Source: Pseudomonas sp. HR96 (lineage in GTDB: Bacteria > Pseudomonadota > Gammaproteobacteria > Pseudomonadales > Pseudomonadaceae). From it: a stretch of DNA of 64,000 nt. Both the position numbers and the translations under genes were made by a program. Shown one piece after another: positions 17,767-25,384 of this stretch. Location of the stretch: positions 3,393,001 to 3,457,000 of the forward strand of contig NZ_CP139141.1 in NCBI RefSeq assembly GCF_034059295.1. The letters are read 5' to 3'. How positions within the stretch are numbered: position 1 is the first letter of the stretch; each line of letters starts with the position of its first letter. A model generated the notes under the pieces. That model was not told the DNA's origin. It did no database searches and was given only the letters and a program-made list of their open reading frames with translations.

Positions 17767-19230
17767 ATGACAAAAGGCAGCCCGATATTGGAACAGCTAA
17801 AACGCCTTGCAACCGGAATCGTCGGCTTCGACGCTCTATTGAAAGGTGGCCTGGTGGCCGGTGCTTCATACATCGTCCAGGGCCGACCCGGCTCGGGCAA
17901 GACCATCCTCGCCAACCAGCTGGGCTTTTACCACGTGCGCGAAGGTGGCCGTGTGCTGGTGGCGACATTGCTCTCCGAATCCCACGAGCGGCTGTTCCAG
18001 TACCTGTCCACCCTGTCCTTCTTCGACCCCTCGCGCATCGGCAACGAGATCCAGTTCGTCAGCGCCTTCGACACCCTTGAGAATGAAGGGCTGGACGAAG
18101 TGGTCAAGCTGCTGCGCCGCGAAATCGTCCGCCAGAAAGCCACGGTATTGATCGTCGACGGCTTGCTCAACGCCCGTTCCAAGGCCGAATCGCAGATCGA
18201 CACCAAGAAGTTCATCGCCGAACTGCAAGGCCACGCCGCCTTCGCCGGCTGCACCGTGCTGTTCCTGACCAGCTCGCGGCTGGACGACGGCAGCCCGGAA
18301 CACACCATGGTCGATGGCGTCATCGAGCTGGGCGAAGAGCTGTTCGGTACCCGCTCGGTGCGCCGCATCCAGCTGCGCAAGACCCGCGGTAGCGGCGCCC
18401 TCTCCGGCCTGCACGAATGCGAGATCACCGACGACGGCCTGGTCATCTACCCACGCCTGGAAAGCCTGTACAGCCGCCCGTCCCATGTCGAAACCACCGA
18501 CATGAAGCCGCTGCCCAGCGGCGTTCCGGCCCTGGACGGGCTGATCGGCGGCGGCCTGCCGCGCGCCTCGGTGACCCTGGCCATGGGCCCCTCCGGGGTC
18601 GGCAAGACCACCCTGGGCATTCGTTTTCTCAGCGTCGCCACGCCTGAGGAGCCGGGGCTGCACTTCGGCTTCTACGAAACCCCAGACCGTCTGCGCGCCA
18701 AAGCCAACGCCATCGGCGTCGACTTCGCCAGCATGGAAGAAACCGGTGCACTGCACATGGCCTGGCAGCCGACCACCGAAGGCCTGCTCGACGGCCTCGG
18801 TGCGCGCCTGCTGAGGCTGGTGGACCAACACGGCATCAAGCGGGTGAGCATCGACAGCTTCGGCGGCATGACCCGCATGGCCAACAACCCGGCCCGCCTG
18901 ACCCCGTTCTTCAGCGCCCTGATGGGCGAACTGCGCGCCCGCGGCGTACTGGTGTTCGCCTCCTGGGAGATCCGCGGCCTGTTCGGCCCCGAGCTGGACG
19001 CGCCCAGCCCGGACCTGTCGAGCATCGTCGACAACATCCTGGTGCTGCGCTTCGTGGAGTATGAGTCTGAACTTAAACGCCTGTTATCCATCCTTAAGAT
19101 AAGAGACAGCGTTTACGATCCCGCTTTGCTGGAGCTGGTCGTCAACGACCATGGGGTCGATTTGAGGAAGGCTTTCAAAAATGCAGAAGCCGTTATGTCG
19201 GGCAGCGCATCGACGATATCGAAGCCGTGA
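17767..19230 (+). CDS. KaiC-like double-RecA ATPase/autokinase
   Basis: 487 residues with two tandem KaiC domains. CI has Walker A GRPGSGKT (39-46); CII has GPSGVGKT (274-281). KaiC of cyanobacteria is a hexameric ATPase that autophosphorylates adjacent Ser/Thr near the CII C terminus. Here the aligned stretch PDLSSIVDNILVLRFVE has S418-S419 at that position, and YETPDRL carries a Glu near the CII active site. KaiA and KaiB are absent from the window, so circadian oscillation is not implied. ATG 19231 directly follows the stop, so the receiver gene is coupled. It probably acts as an ATP-driven or phospho-switch scaffold in the stress pathway downstream. Confidence 0.92.
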   Translation: MTKGSPILEQLKRLATGIVGFDALLKGGLVAGASYIVQGRPGSGKTILANQLGFYHVREGGRVLVATLLSESHERLFQYLSTLSFFDPSRIGNEIQFVSAFDTLENEGLDEVVKLLRREIVRQKATVLIVDGLLNARSKAESQIDTKKFIAELQGHAAFAGCTVLFLTSSRLDDGSPEHTMVDGVIELGEELFGTRSVRRIQLRKTRGSGALSGLHECEITDDGLVIYPRLESLYSRPSHVETTDMKPLPSGVPALDGLIGGGLPRASVTLAMGPSGVGKTTLGIRFLSVATPEEPGLHFGFYETPDRLRAKANAIGVDFASMEETGALHMAWQPTTEGLLDGLGARLLRLVDQHGIKRVSIDSFGGMTRMANNPARLTPFFSALMGELRARGVLVFASWEIRGLFGPELDAPSPDLSSIVDNILVLRFVEYESELKRLLSILKIRDSVYDPALLELVVNDHGVDLRKAFKNAEAVMSGSASTISKP

Positions 19231-19251
19231 ATGCGACGGAGTCGAGCTGAC

Positions 19252-19620
19252 ATGGCTACTATCCTGATCGTCGACGACGAGTACGTGATCGCCGATATCC
19301 TGGGCTATGCCCTCGAGGATGAAGGCTACACGGTCGTCAAGGCCGGCAATGGCCGCAAGGGCCTGGAAATCCTCGAGCGCGATCGGCCGACGCTGGTAAT
19401 TACCGACTTCATGATGCCGCTGATGGATGGCCTGGAGTTCGCCAGGGCCATCCGTGAGCGGCCGGCGTTCGAGCAGACTCCAATCGTGCTCATGTCCGGC
19501 GCCCAAGCCAATCTTGGCCGCGACAATCCCCATATATTCGCTGCGGTTTTCGACAAGCCCTTCGACATCGACAAGGTGATTGCCAAGGTCAGTGAACTGC
19601 TCGGCGAGGAGACACATTAG
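19252..19620 (+). CDS. single-domain response regulator (CheY-like)
   Basis: 122 residues from MATILIVDDEYV; an alternative ATG at 19231, right after the kaiC stop, would add seven residues (MRRSRAD). It is a complete receiver: acidic pair D8-D9, phosphoacceptor D52 (LVITDFMMPLMDG), switch Ser in VLMSGA, and the conserved Lys-Pro in FDKPFD. It lacks an output domain, so it acts by protein contact. Close coupling to KaiC and position downstream of a receiverless kinase suggest phosphotransfer from H163 of that kinase, or from the hybrid kinases at the end of the block. Confidence 0.92.
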   Translation: MATILIVDDEYVIADILGYALEDEGYTVVKAGNGRKGLEILERDRPTLVITDFMMPLMDGLEFARAIRERPAFEQTPIVLMSGAQANLGRDNPHIFAAVFDKPFDIDKVIAKVSELLGEETH

Positions 19621-19824
19621 GCGCTTTTTTCTCGGCACCGCCGCACCATTTCCTTTCCCTGCAATCTGATGATCGCCATGGCCCGAACCCCACGGTTTGC
19701 GAGCCAGGGGCGGCATTTTTCCCGTAATGTGCAATGATCTTTTGTTTGGTAAGGCACTTTGCTAGTGTGCGTTGCCTTGAATGCTCCACCGTACCCCTTT
19801 GAAACCCAGCAACAGGAATTTGCC
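19621..19824 (+). promoter_or_regulatory. 204-bp leader of the rsbRST operon
   Basis: The gap between the receiver gene and rsbR holds no gene. It begins with a T6 run right after the stop (no clear stem before it) and becomes AT-richer from about 19715, so the rsbR-to-kinase operon probably has its own promoter here. AGGAA stands 7 bases before the rsbR ATG. I could not identify a convincing -35/-10 pair. Confidence 0.4.
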
Positions 19825-20664
19825 ATGTCCTCCGCCGTCCTTGCCGAACTGTTGAAGCAGCACGAAGCTACCCTTATCGATCACTGGATCGCTGCCCAAC
19901 GCAGCGCCGGCATCCGCTCGGACCTGATCGACGAACGCACCGTGCAGCAGAACTCGCGCGACCTGTTCAAGGCACTCAGCCTGGCCATTGCCGAAGGCAA
20001 CGACGATTTCGACGCGCCGGCCTGGCGCCCGGTCAAAGCTTTCATCGAACGCCTGTCCCAGGCCCAGAGCCGTCAGGGCTTCAGTCCCAGCGAGACCGCG
20101 ACCTTCGTCTTCTCGCTCAAGGAAGCGCTGTTCCAGACCATCCAGGAACACAGCAGCAACCCGGTGCAGGTCACCCTCTCGGCCAGCCGCCTGCTGGACA
20201 AGATCGGCCTGTTCAGCATGCAGTGCTTCATGACCGGCCGCGAAGCGGTGATCCGCGAGCAACAGGAAAGCATGCTCGAGCTCTCCACCCCGGTGGTCCA
20301 GCTGTGGAAAGGCGTGCTGGCCATCCCGCTGATCGGCGCGCTGGATTCCAACCGCACCCAGATCGTCATGGAAGCGCTGCTGCAGAAGATCGTCGACACC
20401 GAGTCGGACATCGCCATCATCGACATCACCGGCGTGCCCACCGTGGACACCATGGTTGCCCAGCACCTGCTCAAGACCATCACCGCCGCCAAGCTGATGG
20501 GCGCCAAGTGCATCATCAGCGGCATCCGCCCGCAGATCGCCGCGACCATCGTGCACCTGGGTGTGGAACTGGGCGACGTGGTCACCAAGGCCTCGCTGGC
20601 CGACGCCTTCCAGCTCGCCCTCAAAGAGCTGAATGTGCGCCTGGTCACCCCGCAGACCCGCTAA
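19825..20664 (+). CDS. rsbR: RsbR-type stressosome sensor/scaffold (STAS)
   Basis: 279 residues from MSSAVLAELLKQHEATL. The N-terminal half (about 1-150) is an RsbRD-like all-helical sensor (HWIAAQRSAGIR, SETATFVFSLKEALF) and the C-terminal half is a STAS domain. DITGVPTVDTMVAQHLL and GAKCIISGIRPQIAATIV closely match Bacillus RsbRA. T209 and T241 are the candidate residues for phosphorylation by RsbT. With RsbS it should form the large stressosome core that captures RsbT until stress. It heads a tight operon: rsbS follows 12 bases after the stop. Confidence 0.92.
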   Translation: MSSAVLAELLKQHEATLIDHWIAAQRSAGIRSDLIDERTVQQNSRDLFKALSLAIAEGNDDFDAPAWRPVKAFIERLSQAQSRQGFSPSETATFVFSLKEALFQTIQEHSSNPVQVTLSASRLLDKIGLFSMQCFMTGREAVIREQQESMLELSTPVVQLWKGVLAIPLIGALDSNRTQIVMEALLQKIVDTESDIAIIDITGVPTVDTMVAQHLLKTITAAKLMGAKCIISGIRPQIAATIVHLGVELGDVVTKASLADAFQLALKELNVRLVTPQTR

Positions 20665-20676
20665 GGAGGCCGAGCC

Positions 20677-21099
20677 ATGGTGGACAGAATCCCCGTCCTG
20701 AAAATGGGCAAGTACCTGTTGTTGACCATCCAGGTCGACATGCATGACCAACTGGCGTTGGACCTGCAGGAAGACCTGACCGAGCAGATCGTGCGCCATA
20801 ACGCCAAGGGCGTACTCATCGATATCTCCTCGCTGGAAATCGTCGACTCGTTCATCGGCCGCATGCTCTCGCATATTGCCAACGTGTCGCGCATTCTCGA
20901 CGCCAAGGTGATCGTCGTCGGCATGCAACCGGCAGTGGCCATCACCCTGGTCGAGCTCGGGCTTTCGCTGGAAGGCATCGCCACCGCGCTCAACGTGGAA
21001 AAAGGCATGCGCTGGCTGGAAAACAATGTAAACGACGACCTGGTTCAGGAGCTTGAGAGTGACGAAGACAGAGACGCTGCCGCTGAAGCAGGAAACTGA
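20677..21099 (+). CDS. rsbS: RsbS-type STAS protein
   Basis: 140 residues; AAGGAGG sits 7 bases before the ATG. A single STAS domain (VLKMGKYLLLTIQVDM, GVLIDISSLEIVDSFIGRML). S58 in EIVDSF is the counterpart of the Bacillus RsbS phosphoserine controlled by RsbT and RsbX. It is longer than Bacillus RsbS by a charged tail (ELESDEDRDAAAEAGN) which is also the region overlapping rsbT on the DNA. Expected role: stressosome core subunit that binds RsbT when unphosphorylated. Confidence 0.92.
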   Translation: MVDRIPVLKMGKYLLLTIQVDMHDQLALDLQEDLTEQIVRHNAKGVLIDISSLEIVDSFIGRMLSHIANVSRILDAKVIVVGMQPAVAITLVELGLSLEGIATALNVEKGMRWLENNVNDDLVQELESDEDRDAAAEAGN

Positions 21100-21457
21100 C
21101 ATCGTCGTCATTCGCCAGCGAGTGCGCAAGGCTGCCGAAGAAATACGACTGGGTCTGGTGTCGCAAACCAAGGTGGTCACCGCAGCCAGCGAAATCGCTC
21201 GCAACGGCCTGATCTACGGCGGCGGCGGCGAATGCGTGATCGAGATCACCCAGCGTGACGGGCGTACTGCCCTGCACTTGATCATCGCCGACAACGGCCC
21301 TGGCATCGACAACCTCGAGCGCGCCATGACCGATGGCTTCACCTCCGGCGGCGGCCTGGGCCTGGGCCTTTCCGGCGCCAAGCGGCTGGTGGACGATTTT
21401 GCAATCCAGACCGTGCCGGGCTCCGGCACAACGATTGAACTGTGGAAATGGCGATGA
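21059..21457 (+). CDS. rsbT: RsbT-type serine/threonine switch kinase
   Basis: 132 residues from GTG 21059; AGGAG (21047-21051) is 7 bases upstream, whereas the upstream TTG at 21053 is too close to that site. It is a GHKL ATPase: N box EIARNGLIYGGGG, G1 DNGPGID and G2 GGGLGLGLSGAKRLVDDF. RsbT phosphorylates RsbR and RsbS and, once released, binds an output partner (RsbU in Bacillus). It overlaps rsbS by 41 bases and the phosphatase gene by 4 bases, giving strong translational coupling and fixed stoichiometry. Confidence 0.92.
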   Translation: MTKTETLPLKQETDIVVIRQRVRKAAEEIRLGLVSQTKVVTAASEIARNGLIYGGGGECVIEITQRDGRTALHLIIADNGPGIDNLERAMTDGFTSGGGLGLGLSGAKRLVDDFAIQTVPGSGTTIELWKWR

Positions 21458-22452
21458 ACGAGCTACTTTTCGACATGAGCATCCCGGTGAGCGACAGCGC
21501 TCACGTCGACGCCGCGCGCCGCCAGATCGTGCGCGCGGCGGCCGAGCTCAACAATGACGACACTCTGCTCGGCAAACTCACCGTGGTGGTGCAGGAAGCG
21601 GCGCGCAACCTGGTCAACCATGCCGGCAGCGGTGAATTGCTGTATTGCCAGGACAGCCAGGCGTTGCGCCTGCTCACGGTCGACAGCGGCCCGGGCATGG
21701 CCAACGTCGCCCAGTGCCTGACCGACAGCTACTCCACCACCGGCACCATGGGCGCGGGCCTGGGTGCCATGCAGCGCATGTCCGACCTGTTCGACGTGTT
21801 CTCGCAGCCGGGCCAGGGTACGGTGCTCTACACCCAGTTCGACCTGCCGCACGCGGTCGCCAGCCTCGATCCGGGTTTCAGCGTCGGCGCTGTCTGCACG
21901 CCCTACCCTGGCGAGGAGATCTGCGGTGACGCCTGGGCCATGCGCGGCAACCGGGTCATGATCGCCGACGGCCTGGGCCACGGCCACGCGGCCAGCGTTG
22001 CCAGTCAGAAGGCCCGCCAGGTGTTTCTCGACCACGACCCGGCGCTGACCATCGAGCAGGTCATGGAGCAGATGCACCGCGCGTTGATGCCCACTCGGGG
22101 CGGCGCGGTGTCGATCGCCGAAATCAATGTCGAGCAACGTCAGCTGCGCTTTTGCGGCATGGGCAACGTCGCCGGCATCCTGGTCAGCGACAAGCAGCGC
22201 AGCCTGGTCTCCAGCAATGGCACGGTCGGCTACCGCATGGGCCGCATCCACGGCTTCAGCTACCCCTGGGAGCCGGGCAATGTCCTGCTGCTGGCGTCCG
22301 ACGGCATCGGCACCAAATTGAACCTCGGGGCCTATCCCGGACTCTATGGGCGACACCCTGCGGTGATTGCCGGGCTGGTACATCGAGATTTCAAACGGCA
22401 CAACGACGACGCCACTGTGGTGGTGGTCAAGTACGACACGCCGCGTCACTAA
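21454..22452 (+). CDS. RsbT-like ATPase / SpoIIE-type phosphatase fusion (RsbX-like)
   Basis: 332 residues from ATG 21454, which overlaps the rsbT stop as ATGA (GTG 21442 and ATG 21448 are alternatives). Residues about 10-125 are an RsbT-like GHKL domain (VVQEAARNLVNHA, VDSGPGMANV, GTMGAGLGAMQRMSDLF). Residues about 140-330 are a PP2C/SpoIIE phosphatase (GEEICGDAW, MIADGLGHGHAAS, LLASDGIGTKLNL, DDATVVVV). Bacillus RsbX is only the phosphatase part and resets RsbR/RsbS by dephosphorylation. Here the same chain carries a kinase-like domain, so it could combine or switch between opposing activities. That combination is seen; its activity is inference. Confidence 0.88.
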   Translation: MNELLFDMSIPVSDSAHVDAARRQIVRAAAELNNDDTLLGKLTVVVQEAARNLVNHAGSGELLYCQDSQALRLLTVDSGPGMANVAQCLTDSYSTTGTMGAGLGAMQRMSDLFDVFSQPGQGTVLYTQFDLPHAVASLDPGFSVGAVCTPYPGEEICGDAWAMRGNRVMIADGLGHGHAASVASQKARQVFLDHDPALTIEQVMEQMHRALMPTRGGAVSIAEINVEQRQLRFCGMGNVAGILVSDKQRSLVSSNGTVGYRMGRIHGFSYPWEPGNVLLLASDGIGTKLNLGAYPGLYGRHPAVIAGLVHRDFKRHNDDATVVVVKYDTPRH

Positions 22453-22519
22453 GCATCCATCTTGAGCAAAACCACCGTGCCTGAGCCTATTTCGAGCAAA
22501 TCCCTGTGAGCTACCTGTC

Positions 22520-24277
22520 GTGAGCAACTACCGGCGCATCACCACAGTGAGCATTACCCACGAGGTCGATGTGGTTGCCTGTCGCCAGAGCGCCAAGCAG
22601 ATTGCCGCCTGGCTGGGCCTGTCGACCCTGGAGCAGATTCGCCTGGCCACGTCGGTATCCGAGCTGGCCCGCAATGTCTACCAGTATGTCGGCTCGGGCA
22701 CCTTCCACTTCGACCTGCGCAAGGACCCCCACGGCCTGGTCAACGCCATCGGCTTCGAGGCGGTGGACGAAGGCAGTGGCATTGCCGATATCGAGCGCAT
22801 CCTCGATGGCAGCTACGTCTCGCCTACGGGCATGGGCGTAGGCCTGCGCGGTGCGCAGCGGCTGATGGACGAGTTCGACATCCAGACCTCTGCCGCCGGC
22901 ACGCGCATCCGCGCGCTGAAGAGCGTATACCCGCCGCGGCCGTTCCCCAGCGAGAAACGCATTCAGGAGATCCGCCGCCAGCTGCAGACCGAGGGCGCGT
23001 CGGACCCCTACGTCGAGCTGCAGGTGCGCGGTTCGGAGCTGCTGCTGACAAGTTCCGAACTGCGCAGCAAGCAGCAGGAACTGGAAGCCACCAATCTTGA
23101 GCTGGAGAACACCAACAAGGGTGTGGTGGCGCTGTATTCGGAGCTGGAGAAGGCCTCGCAGGAGCTGCAGGAGGCCAGCGAGTCCAAGAGCCGCTTCTTC
23201 TCCAACATGACCCACGAATTTCGCACGCCGATCAACATCATCGAGAACATCTCCAAGCTGCTGCTCAAAGGTGCCGACGGCGAGTTGAACCCTGAGCAGT
23301 ACAAGCAGGTGCGCTTCATCAGTTCGGCGGCCAGCGAGCTGTCCGATCTGGTCAACGAGCTGCTGGACCTGGCAGAAGCAGAGTCCGGGCGCATGGAAAT
23401 CGTCCCGGCGCGCTTCAGCCTGGTCGAGTTCATGGAACAGCTGCGCCAGTTCACCGGGGCCTTGTCGATGCGCTACCCGACCCTGGACTGGCAGGTCACG
23501 CCGATCCTGGTCGATGTGATCCTGGACACCGACCGCAACCGGCTGTTCCAGATCATGCGCAACCTGATCAGCAACGCCTTCAAGTACACCCCGCAAGGGG
23601 CGATCAGCGTCCGCTGCTTCCTGCCTGACTCCGACACCGTCGAGTTCATGGTCGAGGACAGCGGTGTGGGCATCGGCGCCGAGGACCAGGCGCGGATCTT
23701 CGAGGAGTTCGCCCGGGTACGCATTCCAGGCCTGGCCCATGTCCAGGGCAATGGCCTTGGCCTGCCCCTGGCGGTGCGCCTGGCCAGCCTGCTGCGTGGC
23801 GACATCGAACTGACCAGCGAAGTCGGCAAAGGCAGCCGCTTCACCGCGCGCATCGCCCGCGAGTTCGTCGAGCGCGAGGCCGATCTGCAGAATCTCGACC
23901 TGACCGGCATCACCGTGCTGATCATCGATGACAACGAAGCGGACCGCTACCTGGTGCGCCATCTGCTCGAACCCTACCATGCGGTGGTGATCGAGTCGGA
24001 GAACGCCAGCGCCAGCATCGACAAGATGCATGCGGTGCGCCCCGACATCATCCTGCTCGACCTTGACCTGCCCGACATCTACGGCGCCGACCTGCTCGAA
24101 AGCATGGATTGGAGCCTGCACTCGCGGGTACTGGTCAATACTGCCAAACTGCTCGACGACACCGAGCGCGATCGCCTGCTGAGCCAAAGTCAGGGCGTGC
24201 TGATCAAAACCCAACCCGACTATGCCGAGGCGTTGCTGCAACAAGTGCAGCGACTGGCGGGGAGCTACCGCCCATGA
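22520..24277 (+). CDS. hybrid histidine kinase with N-terminal RsbT-like domain
   Basis: 585 residues from GTG 22520 (weak ribosome site). Residues 1 to about 135 are a third RsbT-like GHKL domain (SVSELARNVYQYVG, DEGSGIADIERIL, GMGVGLRGAQRLMDEFDI). A long coiled coil follows (about 170-225, SELRSKQQELEATNLELENT), then HisKA with H232 (NMTHEFRTPINI) and a second HATPase (NLISNAFKYTPQG, VEDSGVGIG, GNGLGLPLAV). The receiver has D514 (LLDLDLPD). There are no TM helices. The RsbT-like head may bind the stressosome and so feed stress status into a phosphorelay. Its stop overlaps the next kinase start as ATGA. Confidence 0.9.
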   Translation: MSNYRRITTVSITHEVDVVACRQSAKQIAAWLGLSTLEQIRLATSVSELARNVYQYVGSGTFHFDLRKDPHGLVNAIGFEAVDEGSGIADIERILDGSYVSPTGMGVGLRGAQRLMDEFDIQTSAAGTRIRALKSVYPPRPFPSEKRIQEIRRQLQTEGASDPYVELQVRGSELLLTSSELRSKQQELEATNLELENTNKGVVALYSELEKASQELQEASESKSRFFSNMTHEFRTPINIIENISKLLLKGADGELNPEQYKQVRFISSAASELSDLVNELLDLAEAESGRMEIVPARFSLVEFMEQLRQFTGALSMRYPTLDWQVTPILVDVILDTDRNRLFQIMRNLISNAFKYTPQGAISVRCFLPDSDTVEFMVEDSGVGIGAEDQARIFEEFARVRIPGLAHVQGNGLGLPLAVRLASLLRGDIELTSEVGKGSRFTARIAREFVEREADLQNLDLTGITVLIIDDNEADRYLVRHLLEPYHAVVIESENASASIDKMHAVRPDIILLDLDLPDIYGADLLESMDWSLHSRVLVNTAKLLDDTERDRLLSQSQGVLIKTQPDYAEALLQQVQRLAGSYRP

Positions 24278-25383
24278 AGACCCGGCGTATTCTGATCATC
24301 GACGACATGGATGCCAACCGCTACGTGTTGCGCAAGATCCTCGAAGCAGAAAGCGGCTTCGAAGTGCTCGAGGCCGGCAACGGCGAAGCAGGCCTGGCGC
24401 AACTGGATGCCAGCATCGACCTGGTCATCCTCGATATCAACCTGCCGGACATGACCGGCTTCGAGCTGATCCAGCAGGCCGAGGCCAAGCTGGGCCATGG
24501 CAAGTTGCCGGCGGTGATCAACATCTCGGCCACCTTTGTCACGGGCAAGGACAAGGCCATGGGCTTGAACAAGGGCGCGCGGGCCTACCTTACGCACCCG
24601 ATCAACCCCGATGAGGTGCTGGCGACCATCTCCAGCCTGATGAAATCCAACCATCGTTTCGAGCGCATGGAAAAGCAGCGCCAGGTGGCCCTGGCGCGCA
24701 GCGAGAACCTGCGCAGCGAGAAAATCATGCTCGAACGGTTCATGCGCTCGTTCAGCCATGACCTGCGCTCGCCGCTGGCGGCGGCGGTGATGGTCACCGG
24801 GTTGATGTCCAAGAACCCGGCGCGGCGCACCGAGGAAATGCTCAAGATCCTTGCCGACAACCTCAAGCGTATCGACCAGATGGTCACCAACGTGCTCGAC
24901 ATTTCCCACGTCAGCATGGGCGGCGGCATCAAGTTGATCGGCGAGCCGCTGGCACTGGCGGGCATGCTCGGCGAAGCCGTGGAAAACCTGCGCCTGCAGG
25001 TGACCCAGCAGATCCTTGTCGATGATCAACTGGGCGATGCCCGGGTATTCTGGGACAAACACGCCTTTCTGCGCATCTTCGACAACCTGGTGATCAATGC
25101 CAGCAAGCATGGCGCGGCCGACTCATCGATCCGCATCAGCCAGGCGGTCGAGGAAGACATGGCGGTGATCTGTGTCAGCAACCACGGCAACTTTCCCGAG
25201 GAAGTCCTGACCAACCTGGCCACGCCCTATTTCATTTCCACCAAGAGCGAAACCAAGGGTTGGGGCCTGGGCCTGCCAATCGTCAAGGCGCTCTGCGAGA
25301 GCTTCGGCGGGCGGGTGTCGTTCCTCAACGATGAAGGGCTGGCCAAGGTCGAGCTGCGCCTGCCTTTGTCGGTGGCGGTGTAG
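24274..25383 (+). CDS. receiver-histidine kinase (REC-HisKA-HATPase)
   Basis: 369 residues from MKTRRILIIDDMDANRYVLRK; GGGGAG precedes it and the start overlaps the previous stop. The N-terminal receiver has D54 (LVILDINLPD) and K-like switch end THPINPDE. HisKA has H162 (SFSHDLRSPLAAA), and the HATPase shows NLVINASKHG, SNHGNFPEE and GWGLGLPIVKALCESFGG. Receiver-first order means its kinase is gated by phosphorylation from another kinase, most simply the 22520 hybrid. It is the last gene of the block; no DNA-binding or cyclic-nucleotide output follows, so the final target is not local. It ends 1 bp from the convergent LysR gene. Confidence 0.92.
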   Translation: MKTRRILIIDDMDANRYVLRKILEAESGFEVLEAGNGEAGLAQLDASIDLVILDINLPDMTGFELIQQAEAKLGHGKLPAVINISATFVTGKDKAMGLNKGARAYLTHPINPDEVLATISSLMKSNHRFERMEKQRQVALARSENLRSEKIMLERFMRSFSHDLRSPLAAAVMVTGLMSKNPARRTEEMLKILADNLKRIDQMVTNVLDISHVSMGGGIKLIGEPLALAGMLGEAVENLRLQVTQQILVDDQLGDARVFWDKHAFLRIFDNLVINASKHGAADSSIRISQAVEEDMAVICVSNHGNFPEEVLTNLATPYFISTKSETKGWGLGLPIVKALCESFGGRVSFLNDEGLAKVELRLPLSVAV

Positions 25384-25384
25384 G

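Noticed and set aside
17767-19230. Circadian clock interpretation of KaiC
   Set aside because: No kaiA or kaiB in the window, and KaiC homologues outside cyanobacteria often serve stress roles.
19762-21204. 480-codon minus-strand open frame
   Set aside because: Antisense to rsbR, rsbS and part of rsbT, which are clear family members.
22511-24244. 577-codon minus-strand open frame
   Set aside because: Antisense to the hybrid kinase; no recognisable domain.
16514-25383. A sigma factor or RsbV/RsbW output inside the stressosome block
   Set aside because: I looked for an anti-sigma kinase plus sigma factor; every gene in the block is a kinase, STAS, phosphatase, receiver or KaiC.
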